From assembly GCF_008831285.2 (NCBI RefSeq), contig NW_022204768.1:1-45478 (forward strand): a stretch of 45,478 bases of DNA, written 5' to 3'. Numbering within the stretch: the first letter of the stretch is position 1; each line of letters starts with the position of its first letter. Source of the DNA: Nymphaea colorata. Taxonomy: Eukaryota > Streptophyta > Magnoliopsida > Nymphaeales > Nymphaeaceae. The position numbers were made by a program, and so were the translations under genes. Positions 36,041 to 45,379 of the stretch are shown here, piece by piece. Under the pieces are notes generated by a model. It was given only the letters and a program-made list of their open reading frames with translations, had not been told where the DNA came from and searched no databases.

Positions 36041-36609
36041 TCATAAATCCTGTACTTAAAAGCAATTGGGAAAGTTGTTTCCAGTTTCCACGCGAAACAT
36101 GGAGAAACGCGCTGGTTTTTATTCGATTTTTTTCTATACATGATTACAAAATTACGAAGTTAAAGCTTGATTAATTGAGGCCAATTTCCTTTAGAAAGAT
36201 GCAAAGCGCCAGAAAAATTAATTTAATTATCCCCAACACCCAATTCCTTCAAGCACGGCATATGAAGACTGCTGATAATCTTGCATCCTTTATCTCCAAT
36301 GTTGTTTTGAACTTTTTCATAGTTTGCTTACATAAGGAAAGAGATTGCAGAGAAGATAAGTTTCTATTTTGGAAATATTTGACTCCTTAATGTGTGATAT
36401 TGTTCGAAACTTTATCGTAATTATCTTACTCAAGTGATATCTTTATGCTGATTCGGCAGTATCATCGAGAAGCTCCTTTATAATGCCGTCATCAATAGAT
36501 TGAAAATCTTAGCTTAAGGATCAAAAACTTAGATGGATTTCTTTTGGATTTTTGCTCTTTGTCACTTTTTATCGTATTTTTTAGTATGATTGCTTGTTAT
36601 TGCCTACAT
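36041..36609 (-). CDS. Short leucine-rich-repeat gene, possibly degenerate
   Basis: The LRR signature is clear at 36170-36310 on this strand: NNIGDKGCKIISSLHMPCLK, ELGVGDNQINFSGALHLSK, GNWPQLIKLQL. It belongs to the same family as the gene at 29220-29969. The N-terminal half (LRFSIDDGIIKELLDDTAES) needs several single-base repairs, and I could not build one continuous frame. Either the gene is a real short LRR gene with many base-call losses or it is decaying. The start at 36609 and stop at 36041 are estimates. Confidence 0.4.
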
Positions 36610-36745
36610 CAGACTACTTTGGAAGAGTAAAATAAATATACAAATAAACACTTTGATACAATATCTTCTTTTTAATATTTTTCCTTTGTTTTTGCAATCT
36701 ATGGTTTTCAATCTAAAATTTGACAAATACAAAATTAATAAATAA

Positions 36746-37349
36746 ATGCATGCAAGAATTCCAAACCATCACAGTCCGTCGGGTCCATTTAACAACATAA
36801 TTCCTCATCAAATCCGAAGAAACAAGCAGCAACCAATGTTCACTTACCAAGGTCGATAATCAGCTCACAACATCTATTACGAAATGAACCCGTATCTCCT
36901 CCAAGTCACACCTTCATAGCAGCCAAGAAGACCACTCATCTCTAAGAGCCGAAATTCATCGCAAAGCAAAGAGATATCCGACCGGTCCAGTCACCGATCG
37001 TTAAAAGTAATACGAGTCAATGGGCTCAGAGAAGTGGAAAAACCCAAGTTAAACAAATTGCATGACCAGCATTCTCTTCATTCGAGTAAAGCCCTCGATC
37101 ATAGTAGAAAATTCATCGAAAGAGAAATCGAGCTTTAAAATGAAAATAAGGTCTTAAAGGATAGCAAGAGGCATTAAAAGAGAAGATAAGAACATTTGAG
37201 GCAAGAAACAAGAAGAGATTAGAATGCTTTAGTAAAAAATATCACAATTGATGCAAAATATGGTCGATATTGAGGCACGAATGGAAAAAGGAGAAGAATA
37301 ATGGCGACAAAGAACGAAAAATCTATCACACAAAGATAATTATGAATGA
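36746..37349 (+). CDS. Hypothetical basic coiled-coil protein
   Basis: ATG 36746. The first 110 residues are disordered, rich in Ser, His, Asn and Pro, with polar repeats. A long basic helix follows (KFIEREIELQNENKVLKDSK) and, after two A are restored in the run near 37227, KISQLMQNMVDIEARMEKG. The total is then exactly 202 codons. Nothing diagnostic was recognised. Disordered N-terminus plus C-terminal coiled coil is common for ciliate cytoskeletal proteins. It is followed by 214 bp with no clear gene. Confidence 0.5.
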
Positions 37350-37563
37350 AAAATGCATAAAATGAAATGTAGATGTTAGTTGATGCATTTGATTTGATGT
37401 TAATATTAAAAACATTATTATCACGGGTGAGGATGAGGCAATTTATGCAAATTTCTTACCCCAAGGACCATTGGCCATTCCACATTTCCATCAGATGGAT
37501 TAGAAAGAATCTCCAGATAATGCTCACTATTGATTACCTTTTTTGTACTGATGATATGGTAGC

Positions 37564-38198
37564 TCAAGCTTGATAGGATCTGAAGAAGTCATGATAGGGA
37601 TAGATATCCGCATATTTTCGCTTATTGTCATTGATCCATTCCTTCTATACTTCAGTCTAGAAGTCCTCGAGGTAAAGCTTGAATAGAAGGTCAGAGTATT
37701 GATGAGGCACGTATTCTAAGAGCATCGATGAGAGTAATTTTTTGATTATCGTTTTTAATCTTTAGTTGAAATCTTGCAAATCTTTTATAGACTCTTTGAA
37801 ATCTAGCTTCATTGTCATTATGAGACACACACGACCGTAATTCACCAGCATTTAAAGGTTATTTAAGATTTTTATTATCGATGCTTTTCTGGGTGAGCTT
37901 AGAAGAAAACTAAATGAAATTTGCTTAGAAATTTTTCAGTTACGAAAAGGTCAGAGTATTGATACCCCATCCGATCCGGGCTGTAATGTTTTGCTATATG
38001 TGCACAAACCGACCCAAGAGGTAAGCTATATTTCAATCCATTCCTTCTGCAAATCTCACTGATAAGGTATTTAGTATCATGCGTGTCTATTGATTGCAAT
38101 TTTACTGGATTTATCCAAGCGAGGTGAGTGCGAGAGCTTATATCGATTAATTACTAACTTTCCTTTCCTTTTTGCTTGTGGATCATCGTCAGTTTCAT
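37564..38198 (-). CDS. Hypothetical protein with a repeated QYSDL motif
   Basis: ATG at 38196-38198. With one G restored near 37847 the frame is exactly 212 codons. The motif YQYSDLF at residues 85-91 recurs as HQYSDLLF about 85 residues later, encoded by an identical 17-bp stretch at 37947-37963 and 37687-37703. Between them are two helices (DFKESIKDLQDFNQRLKTII). The C-terminus reads YADIYPYHDFFRSYQA. The repeat suggests a duplicated module. No known domain was recognised. Confidence 0.5.
37687..37703. repeat. 17-bp direct repeat, copy 1
   Basis: Identical to 37947-37963 (AAGGTCAGAGTATTGAT). It lies in the coding sequence of the minus-strand hypothetical gene and encodes the second QYSDL motif. 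Confidence 0.8.
37947..37963. repeat. 17-bp direct repeat, copy 2
   Basis: Identical to 37687-37703 and 260 bp away. It encodes the first QYSDL motif of the same protein. Confidence 0.8.
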
Positions 38199-38334
38199 CT
38201 CTACGTTAGTTATAAAGAAAATAATCGATGAAATATACCATAGATATTAAATCAATTTCATAATCCCCCTCTTTATTTAAGGCTAGTCTCTGCGTTTGAT
38301 TATTATTAATTTGATATTGGTTTATATTGGCGCC

Positions 38335-39542
38335 ATGCAGAACGATAACCAACCATCATAACCCGACCAGCACGCCATATGGATGGAAAATGCAGGATTT
38401 CTATACGATCGCCTCCTCATACAGAAACTGAAATGGCCCTCTCTGACCTTCCAGTGGCTTCCCTTCAGAGAAGAATCTTCAAATCAAACAGTATACCACT
38501 GTCTCTACGGAACCACTCCTCGGGAAACGCTCAAGCCTAACATCTATACATCGCCGAAGTCACGTTTCCCGCCCTGAGGGACCTGAATGAAGACCCCAAA
38601 GATCTGCAAGCATCCAAAATGAAATCACTCTATGGTTCACGCATGAGCTATAGATCAACAAAGCAAGGCATTGCCCGCAAGATTGCGCATTGATCGCCGC
38701 TAGGACCGACTAGGGACCGGTTTGCATCTTCAAATACGGAAATTAATACCCAGTTTCGCTTATAGACGGTAGCCTGAATGGAGGCTTTGCTCTAGAGTGG
38801 TCATACGATGGGATTTTGAGTGGAGATTTTACAGGAAAAGCTTGCTTTGGAGCAATCTATAATCGCGTGTGCAGGAAGTCAACTATGGAAGCAACGTCGA
38901 AGACGTCAAAATGGTTGATAATGGAATTGCAGCAATTGTGGGTGATAGTGGCCGGCTTCATTCTGGGATTTAAGGACAAACCAAATCGTGCAATCGGTAA
39001 ATGCAGTCAATTCCGAAAAAAAGGAACTTATTCAGTCGCTGTGAATCCTGTCCAAAGACAACTTCTCTTGACTGGTGGTGAAGACGAATCCATCAGGATC
39101 TGGGATCGAAGGAATCTATCCGCCCATTTGCATCATTTCTAAGGTCACGAAGGAAACATCATGAACCTTTAATGGTCTCCAGTCAATAGTAAAAAATGTG
39201 TGAATGTAGGTAGTGTCTTTGCGAGTGGAGCAACTGACAAAAAGGTCAAAATTTGGGACTTAATGCGTGTCGGTTTTGAGATTCCAAGGATTTAGGAGGA
39301 ACTGACGAGTTGCTGGTATGTCTGACATGATTAAGTTTACCCATGAAGGGCACAAGGGCGCCATAAACGATCTCGGTTGGAATCCTTACGAAATGATCCT
39401 GGGAAGCGCCTAAGAGGACGACAATACTTTGCAATTCTACCAAATCGTATCTTTTATCTCAATTTAGACCAACAATATCCATGAACTTGAGTACGCTGAG
39501 GACTTGTAATACCTAAGAGAGCAATGTTTAGCTGATCCATGA
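38335..39542 (+). CDS. RBBP4/RBBP7-type histone-binding WD40 protein
   Basis: The N-terminal helix and PSLTFQWLP match the RBBP4/7 (MSI1, p55) family, as do HSSGNAQ, YIAEVTFP, GGEDESIRIWDRRNL, GHEGNIMNLQWSP, DKKVKIWDL, THEGHKGAINDLGWNP and the end EDDNTLQFYQI. In QWSP the glutamine is an in-frame TAA, direct support for the UAR=Gln code. Such proteins bind histone H3-H4 in CAF-1, HAT1, Sin3, NuRD and PRC2 complexes. Three introns are secure: 39267-39295, 39316-39335 and 39447-39467 (29, 20 and 21 nt). Single-base losses occur at 38513-38514 and elsewhere in the first half. The start context GCGCCATG and family alignment support this Met. Confidence 0.9.
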
Positions 39543-39795
39543 TCTATTTGTATCGTAAGTTAAGTTTATTCATGAAAAAAATTGCCCAAATTGGATTATA
39601 GGTGAAATTACGAAAAAATCTTTATCACTATAAACAGAAATAGAGTCTTGGGCTAACGATCATCATTATTCTAAGGGTTTCCTCCAAGGATCGGCTAGAA
39701 AATAATCAAAAACGATTTTTTCATTCACACAAAATTTAACTTAGAAAAATAATATATAATTTCTAATTCCATAATCAAAAAGAAAGAACAAAGCA

Positions 39796-41758
39796 ATGCA
39801 ATAAGAGTACGAACATGCCGAATATTACGATAAATTACTCCACCATCTCAACCGCACTTTCGTAAGCTTGCCAATAACCAAGGCCATGAACATGAAGGCA
39901 CAGGAATTATTCTTAGATCTGAGCAGACATACCAAAACTATTCGGTTCAAATCCATCAAAAATATCTATAGCACATTAACCGAAGGAAAAGCCGATGAGG
40001 TTATATACCAAAAGGATAAATAACAATTGATCAGCAATCACGTCTTCAACCAAAAGTACACAGACTGTTATAAAGGTTCACGCAAAGGACCTGCTGGAGA
40101 ATAATATAGAAATTAATCACAAAAATTTCATATTATTTATCAAATGAGCATATGCTTGCATCAATAGCCCCATCGATTATCAAAGTCATATCTTTCCTGA
40201 GAAACGCCAATGAAAAAGTGAACAATCGGGCAAGCTTTGTAGAGTTCTTTTAGGAGGTCTTGGATTGCGTCATTGCTGAAATAATATACTCGAATAGAAA
40301 ATCTATGATTTGCTAATCAAACGAGGCTATATTTACTCGATTGATGAGTTTTATCGGTTGAATAGGTTCTAAGGACCGCATACAGACTATGTGTGCCCTG
40401 TCTAACCTGACCCCTCAGATGCAAAGGAAGAAGAGGAATACAGTTTAGAAGTGGCTGGAAAGTCAATCGAAACATCTTCCGCCATAATGTCGAAAAAATC
40501 AAGATCAAGATTCGGTCTATTTTCATCAAAAAGAAGTGCAGCTCACAACGATCACGCACCAATGTGGAATAATCCAACATCCAGAAGAGGAACTGAATGC
40601 GGATGTCGGAGACTCATAATCTTAGGTGAATAAGATGATATCAAAGTTGAGGAATTAAACCGACTCAGTCATAACATCCATCAGCAAGTCGAAAAAACTG
40701 TAGATTAGCTTCTCAATAACAATAACTTCGAAAATTATATCAACAGCAATCGTTCTGAAGATCATGTTAGTTCTTTGCATGACTCAAATACGAAATCTGT
40801 CAAACCTTCAATCATGAAGCAACTTTTGAAAAATTTAAAAAATCGAAATTTCAAAGCAAATCAGAAGATACTGATCATCAATAGCAGCATTGAGAAGGGT
40901 AAGGAAGAAGAAAGGAAAAATTCATCCCAAACCTTATTGAAAAAGAAGAAAAAACATAGAGATGCATTATCTTTACAAAAGAATAGAACTTCAATAGCTA
41001 TGGCATTGAACAAAGGCATGAGGAAAGGATATTCAAAAACTAGCATTTGGCTGATATTGAAGACCTGATCATCAACAATTTGGACAAGTTAGAAAGCGGA
41101 ATGGATTCCTAAAATCAATCTAACGTCAATCAGAAAGGTTTAAATAAGAAAAATATATATTTAGAACACAAGTTCGCCAACACACGCAAATCCTTCCAAT
41201 CCATAACGAATAAACTACAGGGAAGAGCGCACGAAGGGCATCCAATATTCAATTTTTAAACAATGCCTTTAACTTTCAAGGGAAAATGTTACCAAAAAAT
41301 AGCTTTAATGAGCTGAGAAGAGTGAGTAACTTTGGCCCATAGTGGCATATGTCCGAAATCTCATCAAATCGGACCATATAAACACCTTCATTTCAATAAA
41401 AATTAGAATTTATCGAAAAATATGTACATAAGACAACTAAGACAAGCAAAAACACACAGAGAAGAAACAAAAAATCAAATCTTACGTTGGGTTAGCAAGG
41501 CTTCAGTCGGTTTGCATCATAATTCAAGGAAATTCCACCAAAACAAAATAGATTCTATTGCCATACGAAGGGCAAGACTGATGAATTCAACCCAACTTTG
41601 CTTAAAATTACTGCTCAAAAGTACAACAAATGCGTAACTTAACAACCATAGACGATTAATACCTTATAACTTAAGAACTAAACAGTCTTACTGGCATAAA
41701 TTAGCTGGCCAATATGACGACTTAAAGCTCATTAAAAAGCAAATCGAAATAAGCTTGA
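39796..41758 (+). CDS. Unidentified helical protein
   Basis: ATG 39796 begins a helical domain (HAEYYDKLLHHLNRTFVSLP, MKAQELFLDLSRHTK) that continues after a one-base step as ISFLRNANEKVNNRASFVEF and EVLDCVIAEIIYSN. A basic low-complexity middle follows (about 40450-41050) with LADIEDLIINNLDKLESG. The C-terminal part reads NSFNELRRVSNFGPQWHM and FKEIPPKQNRF. About five single-base steps are needed, so the exact structure is uncertain. The UAR-to-Gln frame finally closes at TGA 41756-41758. The family is unknown. A repeat-free helical protein of about 650 aa could be cytoskeletal, but that is a guess. Confidence 0.45.
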
Positions 41759-42033
41759 AGAATAAAACGACATAGGTGTACCATCATCATAAGAAATATG
41801 AAGTTTTCGATAGAAAACTTAGAAGATCCTTTGAAAAGTATATATATTCCTTCATTTTAATCATTTTTATTCGATTAAATGTCTTCTTTTTGAGAATCTT
41901 TATTATTATCTTTATTTATATTGATCAAATCATAATCCTTCAGCTTTGCAAACAAGCAAAAATTTAATCAAATCTATCCTTTCCCCATAAATATGATATA
42001 AACTTGATCCATTCCTATCCATCTTTAAAAAAT

Positions 42034-42039
42034 AAAAAA
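42034..42039 (-). terminator. RNA polymerase III terminator of tRNA-Glu
   Basis: A run of six T on the minus strand starts two bases after the tRNA 3' end, a standard Pol III stop. Confidence 0.75.
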
Positions 42040-42040
42040 G

Positions 42041-42113
42041 TTCCGCATCCGGGGATTGAACCCGGCCCATCAGAGTGAGAGTCTGATATCCTAACCATAT
42101 AGACTAATGCGGA
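42041..42113 (-). tRNA. tRNA-Glu (anticodon CTC)
   Basis: The 73-nt cloverleaf is complete: acceptor stem TCCGCAT paired with ATGCGGA and discriminator A; a D-arm containing GGTTAGGAT; anticodon stem TCAGA/TCTGA with loop CTCTCAC, so the anticodon is CTC, reading GAG; and a T-arm with GGTTCAATCC. There is no intron and no encoded CCA. The D- and T-arm sequences match eukaryotic tRNA-Glu. It is an ordinary Glu tRNA, not one of the UAR-reading Gln tRNAs this genetic code needs. It sits 70 bp from the NECAP stop, on the same strand. Confidence 0.96.
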
Positions 42114-42183
42114 GAACATATCATCTATGTTCCTCAAGAGATTAACTATCTGACTGGAATTCACATTATCCCAACAATCATTA

Positions 42184-42929
42184 TCAATCAAAGTCCAAAA
42201 GGTTTTGGCTGTTTGAGGCCGGCTTGCTTGCAGGCTTTGAAGAAGTAGAAGTGGCTGATGGCTTACCACCGAAGTCGAAACTTGCCCAGTCGTTACTTGA
42301 TGGCTGCTTAGGCTATTCTGCTTTCTTTGGAGCTTGCTGGAAGCCAAAATCAAAGGAAAAAGGACTAACTATAATCTATCGTTTTACTTCTATGCGGGGA
42401 ATGATCCTGATTGTTATTTTTGGGTTTCTTTGAATCGGCATTGACATTAATTTTCACTTTTTCGCCTTGTTTGAGTGAAAAATCAACCTTTTCTCCGAAT
42501 TCCTCCTTGAGCATGTTTGGATTCTCGGATCTACATTGTTCACTTTTTACATTTTATTGCGATTTGCTTCGTCCTGGAAAACAACGCCAAAATCAAAGGC
42601 ATCGTTTCTATCCCTGAACGCAACTCCCACCCAAAGATATCCTCCCTTTGGATTCTACAATCTGACAGCATATCCTCGCGAGCTGTCGATGGTCTTCACG
42701 ATGGCTTATTTATAATTGGGAGGGACTTTGGTCTACCCAAAGAGCTTGCCGTTTTTATCGATGAATGCAATTTTAATGATCCTATTCTTCTCCGTCACCT
42801 TTACGCCCCCCTCCCAGATCATCTCCTTCCAATCGTCCAGATAGTAGCCCTTGGAGGTGGACAAAGGGGGATTTTGAATATCGTCACCCGCTCCGTCTTG
42901 TTACAGAGGACCAACTCAGGAGACTCCAT
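42184..42929 (-). CDS. NECAP: NECAP homologue, adaptin-ear-binding clathrin-coat protein
   Basis: The PH-like NECAP domain is clear: MESPELVLCNKTERVTIFKI, GYYLDDWKEMIWEGGVKVTE, KLFGQTKVPP, VKTIDSSRGYAV, GYLWVGVAFRDRNDAFDF, VVFQDEANR. The C-terminal tail carries FDFGFQQAP and DWASFDFGG; DWASF is a WxxF motif, the kind that binds the AP-2 alpha-ear. This supports a role in clathrin-mediated endocytosis. About four -1 steps are required (for example a C-run near 42868, and two in the tail). The start Met aligns with the family. It lies 51 bp from the NEK stop, in tandem. Confidence 0.9.
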
Positions 42930-42980
42930 GTGGGATCGATATTTAAATTATATGAATACTACAAGATAAAATCAATATAG

Positions 42981-44254
42981 TCATCTGTTTACGCTCGATG
43001 AACGAGGATACCGACCAGAGTCCAAGACCTCTTGGCCGATCCTTCGCAAACGAGCTCCTGATTATTTGCTTTAGTTCTTGGATTATTCGGCTCTGCGAGG
43101 AGTGGGCTTGGGGGGAAGCATCATGGGGGGTTGCTTTGGAGGATAGGGAACTGAACATTGGGTTTTTCCTTTTATTTTTATGGCGCTTTTTTGACCGGTT
43201 GGGGTGAATATTCTATATATAAAGTAGCATGTACAATAGGCCTTGCGTGTACCACAAGCTGAGTATACTCTTTCCCTGTGGAGGTTGTCCAAAGACTATC
43301 TATTTGATTTTCCTCCTTAGTTTTCGTAGGAAGCCTTTGGAAGCCTTCCCTTCAGGGCGTTCAAGTTGAAGGGGTTAAATTTGATGGTATTGAGCAAGGG
43401 CTCGGAATAGTCACCGCTATTGTTGTTCAAGCTACCGCCGGTTGTGTGCGTTGGGTGGCGGGATGCTTCAAGATCTCTTCGGTTGAGGGTCTGTCCTTCG
43501 GTTTTAAACGGAGCATAGAGTTGACGATTTAGGAAAGTTCGGAAGAGTAACTGCTTGGGATCGGCTTGAAAACCCCCGTTTTCACTTTCTTATACAAGCT
43601 TTGGAGATCTGTCGCCTTGAAGGGCGGTTACAAGGCAGCCATTTCGTATATCACGCATCCCAAGGACCAAATATCGCTTTTCATATCGTAGGGAAGATCT
43701 TGCCAGACTTCAGGACTGGCATAGTACGGCGTTCCTGTTTGGGTGTAAGCGAGTCCCTTTTTGAGCACTTTTGAAACATTGAGATCTCCCAATTTATAAG
43801 TTCCATCCGCACTGATGAATATGTTTGCAGCTTTGAGGTCCCGATGCAGAATCTTTTTATCATGGAGGGACTTCAATCCTCGGGTGATATCGACGAGAGC
43901 TTTCCAGATATCGGTTTCTTTGATCCTGGTCCTCGCTTTTAGGTTTTGGTTGATGATGCGCATGAGATCACCTCCGGTGGCAAATTCCATGACGATGCAG
44001 AGATATCCTGAGAGGTTGTCGTAGAATGCCTCTTTGAACTTGATGATATACTCATCGTCGAGAGAGGCGAGGATTCTGATCTCATTCAGGGCGTTTTCTT
44101 TCTACTTTTCCTTCATGCCGGTCATACGCACCTTCTTCAAGGCGTAGATCTAGTTATCGACCTTACGACGCACCTGATACACTTGCCCGAAAGCGCCCTC
44201 ACCCACCTTCTTTATCACTTCGAACTGCTTTAGAGTTCCTTAATCACTCTACAT
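42981..44254 (-). CDS. NEK-family protein kinase
   Basis: The kinase domain occupies residues 10-270: VGEGAFGQVYQVRRK, ALKKV, MEFATGGDLM, HRDLKAANIFI, then LGDLNVSKV. DLN replaces DFG, as in the FA2/NEK branch of ciliates and algae. TGTPYYASPEVW and DIWSLGCVIYEM follow. After one G restored at 43435-43436 the tail gives LLNTIKFNPFNLNALKGRLP, the short NEK tail motif common in ciliates, then a Pro-rich end. One restored base makes the length 425 codons. NEKs regulate cilia and basal bodies. Its start is 19 bp from the divergent PP2C gene. Confidence 0.9.
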
Positions 44255-44273
44255 TATATTATTCACATTAAAT
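44255..44273. promoter_or_regulatory. 19-bp divergent intergenic region of the NEK/PP2C pair
   Basis: The NEK start codon (44254, minus) and the PP2C start codon (44274, plus) are separated by 19 bp of AT-rich sequence. Both starts are supported by family alignment, so promoter elements and leaders must be extremely short or overlap coding sequence. Confidence 0.7.
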
Positions 44274-45240
44274 AATGGGACCATATCTAGCCCAACCCAA
44301 TAAAGAAAAGACCCGTTACAAGGCTTAAAACTCAAAATTGAAACTAAAATTCGGGAGATGTTAAATGCAAGGTAGGAGTACATTAAGCTAGGCTGGCGTC
44401 GAACAATGGAGGATGCAGCCATCTCATAATTGGATATCGGAGCGGAAACTCCATCTTCGGAGTCTTCGACGGCCACGGAGGTAAAAATGTTGGGAAATAG
44501 GCCTGGAAGTCTCCAAGTTCGTCTAGAGGATCTTCGTCGCACAATTGAAGGGATCCAAACTGTACAAGGAAGAGAAATACCAAGAGGCCCTCATCGAAAC
44601 CTTCAGGAAGATCGATGAGATCATCGAAAGCAAAGAGGGAGAAGAATAACTCAAAATCATTAGAAAAAAATCAGATGCTGCAAGCTTCAACGATAGTACC
44701 ATTTCCTTAGGCACCGGATGCACAGCATGCGTGGTACTTATTACACCCAATCGCATCTTCACAGCCAATGCCGGCGACTCCAGAGCCGTCCTCTGTCGCA
44801 AGGGCCATGCGGTCCCTCTCTCATATGACCACAAGCCTTAGAATTAGACCGAACGGAAAAGGATTTCCGCAGCTGGTGGTGAGATCATGAACGGTAGAGT
44901 GAATGGCGGTTTGAATCTGTCCAGAAGCTTTGGAGATTTCAACTATAAAAAACAGAAAAATAAGCCTTACGACCAGCAGCTCATTATCTGCAGGCCTGAC
45001 GTAACCGAAATCCCCCGCCAACTCGGTGAAGACGAATTCATAATCATGGGATGCGATGGGATCTGGTAGCGTTATGTGAATGACAGCCAGCCTCTTGTCA
45101 CAAGGATCGCCAATGAACGCAAAACCGGCATCGACGGTCTCACCATCCTCGTGAACTTGTTTGACTTTGTCATCGCAAAGGAGACCAGCGAAGAGGTCGG
45201 CTGCGATAATATGACATCAATCCTCATCGAATTTTTATGA
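44274..45240 (+). CDS. PP2C-family protein phosphatase, probably N-myristoylated
   Basis: It begins [12 protein letters not shown], a start seen in ciliate PP2C proteins; Gly2 could be myristoylated. A 20-nt intron at 44372-44391 splices to give the conserved [13 protein letters not shown]. Metal-binding and catalytic motifs follow: [45 protein letters not shown] and [10 protein letters not shown]. The residue after GIW is Gln, encoded by TAG, where many PP2Cs have Asp; this is not one of the metal ligands. Missing bases occur at 44444-44445 and near 44502. It should dephosphorylate Ser/Thr substrates with Mn or Mg. It ends 139 bp before the telomere. Confidence 0.92.
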
Positions 45241-45379
45241 ACTAATCCTGTTCTTATATATTCTTTGACAAATCCTAAACCCACTTTCATTCCATTTTAT
45301 GCATGATATGATTAAATGATAAATTGATTTGGTCTTGTTATAATTATAAAAGAAAGATAATGGCTTGCTCCAAATACGA
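45241..45379. other. Right subtelomeric spacer
   Basis: 139 bp of AT-rich DNA between the PP2C stop and the telomere. It presumably holds the PP2C 3' end. No subtelomeric repeat was seen. Confidence 0.6.

Noticed and set aside
36175-36390. Plus-strand open frame of 71 codons
   Set aside because: It is antisense to the LRR motifs on the minus strand and has no recognisable feature of its own.
42041-42113. tRNA as a UAR-reading suppressor-type Gln tRNA
   Set aside because: The anticodon loop reads CTC and the arms match tRNA-Glu.
42517-42969. 150-codon plus-strand open frame
   Set aside because: It is the antisense of the NECAP homologue, whose domain motifs are unambiguous.
4130-44445. Euplotes-type +1 programmed frameshifting
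   Set aside because: The shifts are all -1 and do not sit at AAA-UAR sites; UAR here is an ordinary Gln codon, and the telomere repeat is C4A2, not C4A4.
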